NCBI RefSeq assembly: GCF_000313135.1
Contig: NW_004457431.1
Location: 62,001 to 126,000 of the forward strand
Length of the DNA stretch: 64,000 nucleotides
Direction: 5' to 3'
Source: Acanthamoeba castellanii str. Neff
Taxonomy: Eukaryota > Discosea > Longamoebia > Acanthamoebidae
The notes beneath the pieces are model-generated. The model was not told the origin of the DNA. It searched no databases and saw only the letters and a program-made list of their open reading frames with translations. Positions 1 to 14,500 of the stretch are shown here, in pieces (positions within the stretch are counted from its first letter, which is position 1; the number at the start of each line of letters is the position of its first letter). The position numbers were made by a program, and so were the translations under genes.

Positions 1-1210
1 GAGCGGTCGCGTGCGGTGTCAGTTTAGTGCCGCTACGGCCAATAGGCGTGCAGAACGTGTGCCAAGGTGTGCGTGGAGTCGCGTTGTGTAGAGGATATTC
101 GTACTTCGCTCTTCAGTATGGATCTTGAGCTGTTTCTTTTGATAGGCAGTCGTTTTGGTCAAGACGTCGATCTTGTTCTCGAGCGCTGTCACATTGTCCT
201 TGAGCTAGAGAGAGAGAGAGGAGGAGGAGGAGAAGAGGAGGAGAAGAGGAGGAAAAGTCGGGCCGAGTCGTTCGCTGGTTAGCGCGGGAGCTCAGGCGGT
301 GAGGCGCACACGACAAATGCAATCATCAGGGGAAAGAGGGAGCAGACCTGGGCTTCCAGATCTTCTTTGTCCTCGTTCAGCTTGGCGACGCGCGTCTGCA
401 GCCTGAGTATCTCCCTCTTGCTGGTGGCCCGCTCGCCCTTCAGTTTCTCCTCGAGCTTCTTGTTCTTGGCGTCCAGCTTCTTGCTCGCCTGCGCTCAGGG
501 GTGGTTTAAGGTGAGACTGGCTGCTAGTTGCAGCAAGGGCGAGGAGATGAGGGCAGTACTTGAAGCAACGTATTGACTCGAAGCTGCAGCTCGGTCTCCC
601 CGGCGTCCGCGGCCGGTGGGTCTTCGAGAGAGTGGTCGATGGAGCTATCGAGCTCCTCGCTCGTGTCTACGAGGTGATCGTACGGGTTGTTGCCTTGGAA
701 GCTGTCGTCGCCATCCTCTAGACTTTCGCCATCATCGTTCGTCTCGTCCAGCTCGCCATCAGATTCGAGATTCTCGCCTCCCTCCTCACCGTACATCCCC
801 AGGAACTGCTCAATCGCGGCTTGAGGAACGCTGTTGCAGTGCAAAAGAAATGCTATGAGGTGGTGGGCAGAATAATAAGAATGATGCTGGACTGCCGCGT
901 ACCGTCCTTCTTCATCTGTAAAGTCATCGATGAGATCTGCCTGCTCATCTTTCATCCCCAGGTCACGCATGAGCGCCATAAACTGGGGCTTGGGCAAATA
1001 GCCATTGCCTGCCGTAAATGTGCGCAAGATGTGCGTGCGAGGCGATGGTGGTTCCTTTTCGATGACCTTCCCATTTCCACTGCTCCCATATCCAGGGAAA
1101 TCCTCGCCCTCATCTTGCTCCTCGCGTTGGTTCACGTGCGTGGCACCGAAGTCTGGTCGTGGCAGCCCCTCGTCTTCGTCCAGCTGCCCTTCCCCTCTTC
1201 CTTCGTCCAT
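1..1210 (-). CDS. Acidic EF-hand-like/coiled-coil protein, 3' part cut by window edge
   Basis: I do not recognise the family. The start is taken at the ATG at 1208-1210 (MDEGRGEGQLDEDEG), just inside a likely exon border. The first long exon (about 585-1210) holds a helical segment, FTAGNGYLPKPQFMALMRDL, followed by DEQADLIDDFTDEEGR. This looks like an EF-hand or centrin-like helix pair without a clearly complete calcium loop. A very acidic tail rich in D, E and S follows. After an intron ending near 500, an exon at about 352-499 encodes a charged coiled coil (ASKKLDAKNKKLEEKLKGER). Another exon at about 110-210 continues it (LKDNVTALENKIDVLTKTT). The reading frame then leaves the window, so the C-terminus is unseen. 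The intron at about 211-351 has a long CT-rich acceptor tract. The role is unknown; a cytoskeletal or scaffold coiled-coil protein is only a guess. Confidence 0.55.
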
Positions 1211-1472
1211 CTTCGATCTGCAGGCTACAACAGGTAAAACTGTAGTTTCGTGTCTTCCCGCCAAAAAAGTGTGTTGCCCTGGCACCTTCAAGGGGGTGGC
1301 TAGGAATGGCGAGCTTTTTGAAAGACACATGTCACACCACATAGCATTGCATCTCTCCTGTACAAGAGGCGTCTTCCTCTGCATCCATTCCTCCATCAGC
1401 GCGTTCGATCGTTTTCCTCTGTTCATCCGGTCATCTCGCTTTGCTAAAATTAAATCCGCTGATATCCCTCGA

Positions 1473-1816
1473 TTACTGCGGAGGCAGAGTCGGGAAGCAT
1501 TGGGCGAAGGTGTTCTTGGGGTGCTTGTTGTCCGCATGCTCCTTCAGGGTCTTAGGGTTCGACGTGCACAGGAATGTTTGCTAAATCGAGAAAGTAGGAA
1601 ATTAATCAGTTCAGATGCGACTTGCTCATCTCATGATCAAGCACGATCGTGCAATTAGACGAGGAGATGGAAAATAAATCTTACCTTGCAGACGTTACAG
1701 ATGATGCTGAGGGCCTTTTCGTTGGACTTGAGCTGGCTCGACGCCGTCGAGGTCGCGTTCTTCTTGGCATTGCGCTCGCGCTTCTGCGCGGCCTGCTGAG
1801 CATTACCCTTTCCCAT
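1473..1816 (-). CDS. Small C2H2-type zinc-finger protein (SERF/ZNF706-like)
   Basis: This is a two-exon gene encoding 79 residues. Exon 1 is 1816-1685 (44 codons) and exon 2 is 1580-1473 (35 codons plus TAA). Both borders are clean GT-AG and both are in phase 0. The N-terminus (MGKGNAQQAAQKRERNAKK) is the basic, Gln/Lys-rich 4F5/SERF-like segment. The second half has CNVCKQTFLC with HADNKH downstream, giving a C-x2-C...H-x4-H zinc ligand set that is interrupted by the intron. Small proteins of this build (human ZNF706, plant At2g23090-like) are conserved across eukaryotes, and their biochemical role is poorly defined. The length matches the family (about 75-80 residues). Family assignment is from memory of the domain pattern; the gene model itself is very well supported. 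Confidence 0.85.
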
Positions 1817-1994
1817 GTTGTTGGTGGAAACGTCTCTTTTCGAATCGGTGAGAGATGGAAATAAAGGATGATGATGGAACCCAATTCGGTCTTTCTCGTT
1901 TCACCAAGGAAGGGAGCGGAAAAAATGAAGAACATCCGGAAATGAAAGAAAAAAAAGAAAAATAAATGGACCAGCACACAGTACCACTACGGAG

Positions 1995-3520
1995 GTGGTG
2001 GGGTGGCATGCTCTGCCACGCGAGGTCGAGGCGATGGTGCTGGCTCACCTGCCGCCACTACACGCCCTGCGGCTCGCCACCGTCTCCTCGTCATGGCACA
2101 GCGTACGCCTCACATTTCCCCGCGCTACGCGGTGGCGACTTACTCACACCGCAGACTCGCCCCCACAGGCCGTAAGGACGGCCCACGTCTGGCGCGAGTT
2201 GAAGTTCACCAGCGGCCGGGTGTGTGCACGGTTGTTGAACGAGCACCTGGGCCGTCTGTGCATCTCCTTTGGCACCGCGGTACGCACACAGACTTCCGCT
2301 CAGGGCACGCGCGCTTGTGCACTCACGCTCACACCCATTTGCGCGGTGCAGGTGAGGCGAGCTGAGTTGCATGGGCTGCAGCTTGTGACCAATCGAGGCG
2401 TGGAGATGCTGCTGCAGTGGTGCCCGCACCTCCGGGCGCTCAGCATACGGAGCTGTCCGCACGTGACACCCGAGGCACGCACTCGCCCGTGTGCACTCTG
2501 TGAGGCCTGGTCTGACTCTATCGTCGGTTGTGTGGTGCGTGCGTGTGTGTGTCGTGTGAAGGTGGTAGGATTGTGTGCTGAACATGTGCGCGAGGACTTC
2601 GAAGAGTTTCGATTGAAGGCCAAGTGGACCAATGCTCTCAGCCTTCGCGTGCTGGGTCAAGGTACAACCTTCGGGCCGAAGTGCTACTGGCTCTCAAGGC
2701 TGGCGTGCTGCTCTGTTCACACCTATGGCTTGCGCCGCTGCCTATACGTTCGCCAGAGTGGATGGCCGGCGTGCAAAAGCTGGTCACCAAGTGCGGTCCG
2801 CGCCTGCGGGTGTTGGCCTTGGAGATGCAGGTCAGCATGATCGACGTCGCTGCTGTTGTGCAGCACATCGCCCAGCAGTACGTCGGCGTTGAGAGCGGCG
2901 CTGCCCAGGCTGGCTAACTCGCATCTCACGGTGCTTCACGGTGCTGTGGCTCACTAGATGCGGCCCGCGGTTGCAGGAGCTCTCGCTGGACGAGATGGCC
3001 GACAGCGGGATGGAGCTGCTCGCGCGGCACTGCCCCAACCTGGAGACCGTCAACTGCACGACCGGCATACAATGCGTAAGCGACTCCATGCCGTTTCACA
3101 CAGGCACCAGCACTATGCGGCGTTGTTTGACCAAAGCGCGCACGCGCACAGGGCGATACGTCGGCGTTCGCGAGTATATGCGAAAATGCGGCGTCGCTGC
3201 GAAGCCTCTGCTATCTGAGCATTCCCTACGAGCATCTCCCGCAGCTGACCGCCACCGCGGTGTTCACGCGGCTCGAAACGCTGGAGTTGGATGGGAGTGA
3301 CGACAGCTGCCAAGATTGTGACGAAGACGATGACCGCGACAAGCTGACGCCGGCTACGATGCTCTCGGACCTGTTCGGCAGGTTTCCGCACCTGACGAAT
3401 CTCGGCCTAACCAACTACTCTCTGCCGGCGACGTTCTTCTCCGCGTCATCGCTGAGCGCCACGGCTACGGGGTAGCCACCCATCACACTGACTCTCGTGT
3501 TCCAGTCGCTCGTGCTCAGC

Positions 3521-3563
<43 letters not shown>

Positions 3564-4519
3564 TGTTGTGTAGATTGACATCGCTCAACCTCGAGGGTTC
3601 GTCGTTGGCCAAGGTGGACGTGGAGGCCATCGGCCGGGAGATGCCGCATCTCGAGGAGATCAAGGTCATGCAGTCCACCTTCGACGACGAGCTCGTCCAA
3701 GCCTTTTGCCGCGGGCACGATCGCCAGCGCTCGCGGCTGCGCGTCTTCCGGGTCGACGGCACCGAAGTGAGCGCCGACGGCGTCAAGGTTCGTCCGTTCG
3801 CCGTTTTCGCCGTTGGCTCGACTTTCACAGCCTGACATCGTCATGCTTTACACACACCAGATGCTGGTTGACGCTTGCCCGCGGCTCGAGTCGGTGGGGA
3901 CGTACGGGCCGCACTTGACGACGGACGAGAAGCTCGCCGACTTGGCCAGTGCGCGATGGTCCACGCTGAACCTCACCTTCTGGCGGGGCGCGGCTGTCAC
4001 TTCGCAGGTGCCGCTCTGCACGTCGTGCGACACACGACACGACACGCACCACCGCACACGCCCGCGCGATCATCGCTAACGCAGGCGTGCAGGGGGTGCA
4101 GCGCTTCTTTGAGCTTGGTGGCGGCGGGAGGTGCGAACGGTGGTCGTGCTCGGACCGGCCATCGCCCTGGACGAGGCCTCGCTCGCGGCCCTGCTCGACC
4201 ACTGCCCGCGGCTGGAGCTGCTCCGCGTCACCTCCATCGGGGCCGTCGACGACGCCTGCCTCGCCACCCTGGCCCACCGCGCCCCTCCGTCCCTCGCCCA
4301 CGTTCAACTCGTACGCGCCACCCCCTCTATTCGCCACCACGATCAACTTACACGTGCTCCGCACGTGTCGTGTCGTGTGTCGCGTGTGTCGTGTTGTGTG
4401 CGGCGACACGCCTCAAGGTGGCCTGTGCCGTCACGGAGGAATGCGCGCGGGAGACAGCGACGCGGGTGCCCTTCGTCTTGGACGTTCGCTTCACTTCGCG
4501 AGCTCACAAGGCCATGTGA
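1995..4519 (+). CDS. F-box/leucine-rich-repeat protein
   Basis: This is a likely substrate-recognition subunit of an SCF (Skp1-cullin-F-box) ubiquitin ligase. The N-terminus has an F-box pattern (WHALPREVEAMVLAHLPPLH, then LRLATVSSSWHSV). Leucine-rich repeats follow over seven or more exons, for example GVEMLLQWCPHLRALSIRSC near 2400, MELLARHCPNLETVNC near 3010, FPHLTNLGLTNYSL near 3385, RLTSLNLEGSSLAKV near 3570, MLVDACPRLESVGTYGPHL near 3860 and LLDHCPRLELLRVTS near 4190. The last exon ends at TGA 4517-4519. Introns carry a CA repeat (about 3521-3561) and TCGTG-type repeats. The 5' end is uncertain: the F-box frame has no ATG upstream of Met 2034. An ATG at 1966 lies in another frame and would join if the G-run at 2000-2003 were one base longer. 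Substrates cannot be inferred. Confidence 0.78.
3521..3561. repeat. (CA)n microsatellite in F-box gene intron
   Basis: About 20 CA dinucleotides lie immediately upstream of the exon that begins near 3562. It is purely intronic. Confidence 0.9.
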
Positions 4520-4598
4520 AACCGAACCACTACATCAACGCTTCTCGTTTATTCTTTTTCGTTGTTTCGTTGCTTCAACGATGACGTCAGCTGCCCAC

Positions 4599-6093
<1,495 letters not shown>

Positions 6094-6527
6094 GGTGTGT
6101 GTGATTATTTATGCCTTACGATGATTTCGAGGAAGTGCACGGAGCAGTGGAGATCTGAAGATGGAAGCGTTCAAGTCCAAAGGAGAGTTTAGACGAAGAA
6201 GAGAAGGTGCCTGTTGGAGCAAGTGCCAAGACAACCCAACCATGATGGCCTCACTGCACGGTCTGCCCTTGTCGCAGGAGTTTAGGCCATCTCGCCGGTG
6301 ACATTCGCGACTGCCGTTTCCGCGGGCGACCGCGTGGCGCCACCACACACCAGGACTCTGGGCTCAGCCAGCACTTCTTCAGCCTGGCTGCCGCAGTGGG
6401 TGCCCACAGAAACATACCGCACGCACCCACAGAACGGCCGACCTGGTTATGAGCATAGAACGACTGAGGAGGCCAGGCAGGTGTAATCCAGTAGGTACAC
6501 AGAACATGTGAGAAGGAAGACAACGAG
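6094..6527. other. Intergenic region between DAHP synthase start and tRNA-Leu
   Basis: No coding exon with plausible splice sites or family similarity is visible. It must contain the 5' region of the minus-strand DAHP synthase gene. I see no convincing TATA box or other element. Confidence 0.5.
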
Positions 6528-6609
6528 GGACGGATGGCCGAGCGGTCTAAGGCGACAGTTTAAGGCACTGTTATCTTCGGATGCGTGGGTTCAAATCCCA
6601 CTCCGTTCA
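6528..6609 (+). tRNA. tRNA-Leu (anticodon AAG)
   Basis: The 82-nt sequence folds as a class II tRNA. The acceptor stem GGACGGA pairs with TCCGTTC (one G-U pair), followed by discriminator A. The D-stem is GCC/GGC around GAGCGGTCTAAG. The anticodon stem ACAGT/ACTGT encloses the loop TTAAGGC, giving anticodon AAG (Leu, CUU). A long variable arm (TATCTTCGGATGC) and a perfect T-stem GTGGG/CCCAC around TTCAAAT complete it. The internal A box (TGGCCGAGCGG) and B box (GGTTCAAATCC) for RNA polymerase III are both present. There is no intron and CCA is not encoded, as usual for a eukaryotic nuclear tRNA. Confidence 0.95.
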
Positions 6610-6758
6610 CTCTCTCTTTTGGCTTTGCCCAGACTTATCTACCAGCCCACAGGCCTTTGCCTTTTTTTTTGATGAGAGGCCGCACACACCGGCCCCAAAG
6701 CGATTGTAGCAACGTTCAGCACTGTGACGGCAAGACAAGACAGGGCGAGAGCAAGAGG

Positions 6759-9700
6759 ATGGAAAACCCCGTGGAGGACCATGTCACGGTAGCTGGAGTG
6801 GCCGGCGAGGTTTTGATTACAGTGGCAGGACCGCCATCTTCGGAAGAAGACATTGCTTCGCACCCTGCACACAATCCAGCACCCACCTCATCTGCATCTT
6901 CATCGCTTTCTGACGCCTCGTCATGGGCTGGCCTGGGCACCTTCAGCACGGCACTCGTGGGGGTGGGCGACGGGACCAACCTCGTCCTGTCTGTGCTCCC
7001 CGATTCTGACATCGAGTACCTCAACGTCGCTGCCAACCTCAAGGCACGGCCGCCACGCACTTACCAATTCTTTTTTTTAAATACAAAATTGAAAATTGAA
7101 TTTATAGTTTTATTTTAATTAGCAATAATAATAATTAATTAATTAAAATTATCAATAATAATATACTTTTTGTATTCGTCAGGTGCCTTCGCCTAACGTG
7201 CCGCAACGGAACGCGCCGTCGATGGCAAGTGGTGAGGAGTCGACCACCGAGTGTGAGACCGAGACCGAGCCCCTGTCGCCCCGCGAGGGCGCGCCGGCGC
7301 CGTCGTCCAAGAGCGTCTCCTTCCTTCGTGCTTCCAAGGCCGCCGCTTCCTCGTCCATGCTCCGCTCCGGCGTCTTCGGTGCGCTGCGGTGCTCTGATGC
7401 GTGTTGTGTGTGTCGTGTGTGTGTCGTGTGTGGCTGATGGTGGGGCGTTGCGCGTTGTGTAGGCGGGACGGGGTTGAGGCTGGCGCAGGTCAAAGGCGAG
7501 CTCGTATCGGTCCGCTCGCTCGCCGTGCACAGTTCCCTGCTCGACACCAAGAAGGACATCATTCAAAAGTTGATGTACGTTCATGTAAGCGCACATCAGT
7601 TCCAGAACCCGTGATCACTAATCAATCGCTGTGTGTGTGTGTGTGTGTGTGTGTTGTGTGTGTGTGGTGTGTGTGTGTGGTGTGTGTGTGTGGTGTTGGG
7701 TCATGCGCGCAGTGCTATCCCAATGCAACACGAAAACGTGCTTTCGCTGAAGGGTCTCTACATCGGCGAGAACGAAGATGGGCTGGAGACCATGCGACTG
7801 CTGGGCATCAACGAACACGTCGAAGGCCTCATTGACGCCGACAGTCTCATGCGATCAGACCAGGATCTGTCGATGTTCATGCGGCTCCAAATGGCGAGCG
7901 CCTGCGTCGAAGGCCTGAAGGCGCTCCACACCAAAGGGATCGTGCACGGCGATCTCCATCTCGGCCGTTTGTTTGTACGCGCGTGCTCCCCCACCACTGG
8001 CGTTGCTTTCACTGCAACGTTAATTACTGAATCGTGTTGTGTGTGTGTCGTGTGTTGTGTCGTGTGTTGTGTGTCGTGTGTGACATTGGTGATGCTGTTG
8101 GTGGTGGCCACCAGGTGAACGTGCAACGTGAAATATTCAAGGTGGCTGAATACGGTGTCCACCGCATCATGGACCGGGAACCAAACGCGTTCCACGCCAG
8201 CCCCGAAGTCAACTCCGCCTTCCTCGCGTGCCACGAGCAAGACTACGCCGAGCCCGAGGAGCGGGAGCTCGACGACGAAACAGCTGCCTCAGCTTCAGCC
8301 GCGCCGACCAGCACCGAGCGCAGCAGCAGCGCCACGACCAGCGGTGCCGGCGACGGTTGCTCGCGCGAGTCGGACGTCTACTCGTTCGGCATCATCCTGC
8401 TGCAGCTCCTGTTCGGGCTGCGCATCGCCGACGTCGAGCGCCAGCGGAACAAGGGCAAGCTCAACGAATCCGCCTTCCGCAGCAAGCACGTCGACGTACC
8501 CTACGCCCCGCCGCCCGAGCTCCAGGACGTCAAATTGATCGACGAGGGAACGACGAGGGGCAAGCAGGAGCTGCTCAGCCTCGCCCTCGAGTGTCTGCAC
8601 ATCGATCCCGCGCAGCGGCCCCCACTTGAGAACGTGTGCAACCGACTCAGGTTCGGCAGCCGAGTGCTGTGGTGTCGTGTCCTGTTGCGTGTCGTGTCGT
8701 GTGTGTCGTGCGTGTGTGCTTACGATGGTTTCATTGTGTGTGTGTGTATGTGTGTGTGTGTGTGTTGCGACCACGCAGGAATGGGATCGTGCGCACCCTA
8801 TTGGTGGACGATAACGTGCGCTCGATTTGGATGGACGCCTTGCACATCGAGCAGAAGCGGATGAACAGTCGCAAGAGCATCATACTCCACAAGGCCGAGA
8901 ACGAGAACCGCATCATCAGCAGCGCCATCAACCAGACCCTGGGCCTCAACATTCCCAACCTCGGCGTACGTAGTATACATTCCATTCATTCCTTATGCAT
9001 GTGCATTCGAATGTTAATATATACACACTGACCACCATCCACGCCGTGCAGAAGCTGAAGCGCCCCAACGCGCAGATCGAGCCGGCTGCCCCCGTCGACA
9101 CCAATCTCCTCCCGTTCCAGATGGATTGGCAAAGCCTGTATGAGGTTCGTGTTCGGGAGTACCGCGTTCACCGGGACACACACACACCGCGCGCGCACAC
9201 ACACAGTCACACACTGGTGCTGACGTCGGTCCGTACGTGTGTGTGCCTGCAGGCTTTCTTCATCATCCACCTGCAGCAGCCCGCGGTCAGGGACGACGAG
9301 TGGCCGTCCAAGGAGAAGGGCACCCTGAGCAAGGCCAAGCGCAACCGCCTCCCGCACATCCTCGCCCTGCTCCTCATACACGAACTCATCGGTACGCGCG
9401 CAAGTCTTCTTCGTCATCGCAGTGGTGGTGGTCTGTGTTGGGTTTCGGCCCAGCGCAAGCACTGACGTACATTTCCGCCGCCAGCCAAGTGGGATCGTCT
9501 CGAAGCGCTCCGTATGACTTCGCGCGAGCGAAAGAACAGAATGCAAAGCACGCGCAAGTTTGGGTACGCCGTCCTTATTGTTATTTCCTTATAATATAAT
9601 AATAATTGTTATTTGCATTATAATTATTATTTTTGTGCCGATCAGATTGCTCGAGGACACGTCGGGCCTGCTGTTGATGAAGCCCGAGCTCAAGGGCAGC

Positions 9701-11491
9701 GTGTCGATGAAGCAGTGGCTCCGCTTCTCCCAGTGGTTCCCCATCGGCCCGCCCAGCGACACCAAGATCCTCAAAAACGTAGCCAGCGACCCGTTTCCGT
9801 TTCGAACCACTCTAGCCGCTTAATTCACCATCGTGTGCATTGCGTGCGCGCCGTGTGCGCCGTGTGCGCCGTGTGCGCCGTGTGCGCCGTATTCAGGTGT
9901 GCGACATCATCGGCCACAAGTACTTCCAGCCCATCCAGTCGGCCAAGGAGGCCGAGGCGCTGCTCAGCGAGAACTCGTCGTTCGGAACTTTCCTCTTCCG
10001 CTTCTCCTCGCACCCTGGCGACTACGCCGTCTCCTGTACGTGTCCGCCCCGCGTCGGCCGTGTGTGTCGTGTGTCGTGTCGTGTGTCGTGTCGTGTCGTG
10101 TCGCATCTCACAGTCGGCCACACATCAGGGATTGCGCAGGTAGAGAAGGAGGGAAAGGTCACTCGGGTTCACCTGACGCACGACCGCTTCACCCGCACCG
10201 CCGACAACAAATTCAAGTACCGCAACAAGGTGTACGATGACCTGGAGGCAGTCTACAAGGCGCTCAAGCTCGAGAAAGGCCTGCAGGCGCCCTACCAGGT
10301 ACCACACGACACACACGGCACACGGCACACGGCACACGGCACACGACACACGACACACGACACACGACACACGACACGCAACACGCGACACGCGACAGAC
10401 CACAGACGACACAGGACACACGACACACGAGGGCAGGGAGCGCTGCGACCAACTTTGTAGACATACTCTTGTACTGACTCCCACCTTCCAGTCGAAGAAC
10501 AACGGACTCGAGTACCTCAAGATCGCGCTGGAGAAGCGCGTGGACGAGCAGACGCTTCTAAAGCCCGGCGATATGTCGCCGGGCGAGATCGCGGCGCGAG
10601 GTCTCTACACCACCGACCCTTGTCATTTTCTCCCTTCGTTTGTCATACAAGCTCACACGCGACACACATGCGCGCCATTCAGGACGAGCCATGACTCGCG
10701 TCATCTCCGAACAGTTCGAGGGCGAAGAGATTCCCAAAAACCTGCGCAAGATGCTCGTCAAGGGTAACCTCCGCCGTGTTTCATTTACCCGATACATCAT
10801 CACTCCACTCACGCCTTCGTTTCTGCCGTGTGTCGTTGTGTGTCGTCGTGTGTCGTGTCATGTCGTGCGTGTCGTTTCGTCTAGACGATGCGTGGGTGGG
10901 GCTGGACAGTGGCTATGAGCCGCTCTTCCTGCTGGACAGCAAGGAGGGCAAGCTGATGGTGCGCGACAACCGGAAGAAGAACGCCCACCGCGAACGATAT
11001 GTCACAGTGGCCAACGGCTTCCTCGTCATCTACACCGACGAAACCAAAGAGCGAACGCTCAGGGTATTACTCCTCGCGACACCCACGACCGCACACGCAC
11101 ACGCACACCATCCTCCTCACGACTGCACAAGCACACGTGGCTGATCGGTGGATTGAATGTCGTGTGTAGGTCATCGCGCTGGAGGGGCTGGAGGTGATGA
11201 AGCACAAGAAGGTAAGCAAAGGCTGATCCTTGGATTGAGAGTTGAATACCCCATCGATCGCGGTGGTGCTGTCCTTCTGACTGTCATCTCGCCGCGCTTG
11301 GTAGGACGGCAAGATTGTGCGGCTCTACTGCGAGGCCCAGGGCGAGTGGCACGAGCTGATGGCGCAGGACTTCCGCGAATCGGAGCAGTGGGCCGCTGCG
11401 CTCCGTCGATGGACGCTCGTCCACAAAGGCATGACACCACTCGCTCCCTCCCCCCAATCATCAAAACTCTCGGATCTAAACTTGTGTGTGT

Positions 11492-11524
<33 letters not shown>

Positions 11525-11543
11525 TGTGTGTGTCGTGTGTGTG

Positions 11544-11574
<31 letters not shown>

Positions 11575-14500
11575 ATTAGATGACGCGGTGACGTCGTACG
11601 CGCCGGAGCGACAGAACATCACGTGCCGTTGGTTCGTCGACGGGAAGGACACGTTCCTGGCCACGTACAAGGCCATCAAGGCGGCCACCTCGTCCGTCTT
11701 CATCACCGACTGGTGGATGGTGGGCGAGATCTACCTCAAGCGGAACCCGACCAAGGTCAAGCCGCACCACCGGCTCGACATGCTGCTCAAGCGGAAAGCC
11801 GAAGAAGGTTCGTTCGCCCGCCGCTTGCCACGTCATCATCACCTTGGCTCTCTTGAGTGTGACTTCGTGTGCGTGTGTGTCGTGTGTCGTGTGTGTCGTG
11901 TGTGTCGTGTGTGTCGTGTGTGTCGTGTGTGTGTGTTCGTAGGTGTGGAGGTGTACATAATTTTGTGGAAGGAAGCGGTGATGAAGCTGGGCAGCTATTA
12001 CACCAAGAACAAACTCCAGAGCTTGCATCCCAACATCTACGTACGCACCCACTTCTCTACTCGCTCTTCGTCCCGTGGTGGGGTAATCTCACATTCCCTA
12101 CATTCCACATCGTGTGCGTGTGCAGGTGATGCGGCACCCGCATTGGAAGAAATTCCCCGTCCACACCTACTCGCACCACCAGAAGACCGTCGTACTCGAC
12201 TACGGCACCAAGCACGCTCAGGTACGCCGCCTTCTCCCTCACCGGCGCACGCACACCGCACACCGCACACCGCACACCGCACACCGCACACCGCACACCG
12301 CACACCGCACACCGCACACCGCACACGCGCGGTGGAATCGAATACGCGTTGTGGAATCGAATAACGCGTTGTTTGGGGACAGGCCTTGATAGGCGGCCTC
12401 GATCTGTGCCTGGGCCGGTGGGACGACAAGACCCACCCGGTCGTGGACGACAACCACATCAACAGGCGTTACCCCGGCAAGGACTACATCAACCCCGAGG
12501 CACCCAATCCCCTGTGTGTGTCGTGTGTGTCGTGTGTGTCGTGTGTGTCGTGTGTGTCGTGTGTGTCGTGTGTGTCGTGTGTGTCGTGTGTGTCGTGTGT
12601 GTCGTGTGTGTCGTGTGTGTCGTGTGTGTCGTGTGTGTCGTGTGTGTCGTGTGTGTCGTGTGTGTCGTGTGTGTCGTGTGTGTGGAACAGGGCTGACGTC
12701 GGGTGCGTGAACAGGTGGAGGGGTCGGTGACGTACGAGGACCCGTACCTGGACATGCATGACCGGGACACGGTGCCGCGCATGCCGTGGCACGACATCCA
12801 CTGCCTCCTCAACGGCGAGGCGGCCATGGACGTGGGCCACAACTTCATCCAGCGGTGGAACAGCCATCGCCGCGCCATGAAGCCCAAGCACCGCAGCGAC
12901 TACCCCATCCTCACCCCCGCCTTCAACCCCTTCCAAATCGAACGCGAAAAAGACGCCAAGAAAGGTACCGCGCACACTTCACCGCACACGCACACGCACC
13001 ACCGCACACGCACCACCGCACACGCACACGCACACACATGTGCTGACCTTTGAGTTTGGTGGGCAGCGGCGTACAAGGCGCTCAATTTTACGAACCTGAA
13101 GGAGACGTGGGAGAAGCGGAAGGAGGAGAAGGAGGAGAAGCAGAAGCTGCGGGAGAAGGAGCGGCACGAGCGCAAGGAGAAGGACAAGGAGAAGCGCAAG
13201 GAGCGCGACGAGGAGAAGAAGAAGCGGCGCGAGGAGCGGCGCGGCATGGAGCGCAAGGGGAGCTACCTCATCACCAAGCTCAAAGAGAAGATCGAGGACC
13301 ACAACAGCACCAGCGCGGCCGGGGCCGGGGCCGGGGCCGGGGCCGACGATACCGCGGCCGAGAAGCTGCAGCGCAAGCTCGAGCGCAAGAAGCGACGCGA
13401 TGAAAGAGAGAAAGAGAAGGAAAAGGAGAAAGGCAAGGAAAAGGAGAAGGAAAAGGAACATGGAGAGGACGGTGATGGCGATGAGAAGAAGAAAAAGAAG
13501 AAAAAGAAGGAAAAGAGCAGAGATCAACAGCACGACGGCGATGGCGATGCGGCGGCGGCGGCCGAGGGCGAAGCCGAAGTGTCGACGGTGTCGACGACAG
13601 CAGAGGAAAGTGTCGACGCGGTCGGCGACCACCACCATCCCCTTGTCTCTAGTGTCGACAGCAATAGCACCCGCAAGAGCGGCGAAGTCGGCAGCGGCAG
13701 CGGCGGCGGCGGCGGCGGCGGTGCGAAGGAGGAGGACCCGAAGAAGCGGCACAAGATCCGGGACTTCCTGCAGAAGGAGAAGCAGCAGGTGAAGGGCGCG
13801 TTCGCCGACATCTTCGAGTACTCGAGCCAGGACATGCTCAAGAAGGCCGCGCCGCACGCGCACCATAGCGGCGAGGGCCAGTGGCACGGCCCGACCCACA
13901 ACGCCGAGTGCTCGCAGTCGTCGCTCGACATCGTCTGTCGGTGCCAGCTCCTCCGGTCCTTCTCTGAATGGAGCGGTACGTGTGTCGTGCGTCGTGTCGT
14001 GTGTCGTGTCGTGCGTCGTGTCGTGTGTCGTGTCGTGCGTGCGGCGTATTTCATGTGTGTCGTGTCGTGTGTCGTGCGATGGTGGGCTAACATCGTAGGA
14101 TCGCAGGAGGAAATCGTTTGGAGAAGTCCATCCAGATGGAGTACATCAATGTGATCAACAACGCCCAACACTTCATCTACATCGAGAACCAGGTACACTA
14201 TAGTGCTGCTTTATATATATATACAGTAATTTATTTATATATGTATATATGGATGTGAGCTCATCTAACATGTTCTCTTCCTAAATATGTTTAACAAAAT
14301 GCAGTACTTCATCTCGGGCCTGTCCAACTCGGGTCCGGTCAACAAGGTGGCCGAGGCGCTGGCCAACCGCATCATCCGGGCCGTCAAGGAGCAACAGCCC
14401 TTCAAGGTGCCGAGCGAAACCGAAACCGAAACCAAAATCGAAACTGAATCGAAATCGAAACGTTGTTCGTGTGCTGGCAGGTGGTGGTGGTGTTGCCCGT

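Noticed and set aside
12489..12975. Long open frames with SCV, HDT or CRV repeats, as if a repetitive protein
   Set aside because: They are read-through of a 9-bp intronic satellite whose unit is a multiple of three; flanking splice sites and PLD exons explain the region.
12979..13899. Minus-strand Leu-rich frame resembling a membrane protein
   Set aside because: It is antisense to the Lys/Glu-rich insert of the PLD gene; AAG/GAG codons read backward give Leu/Phe-rich sequence.
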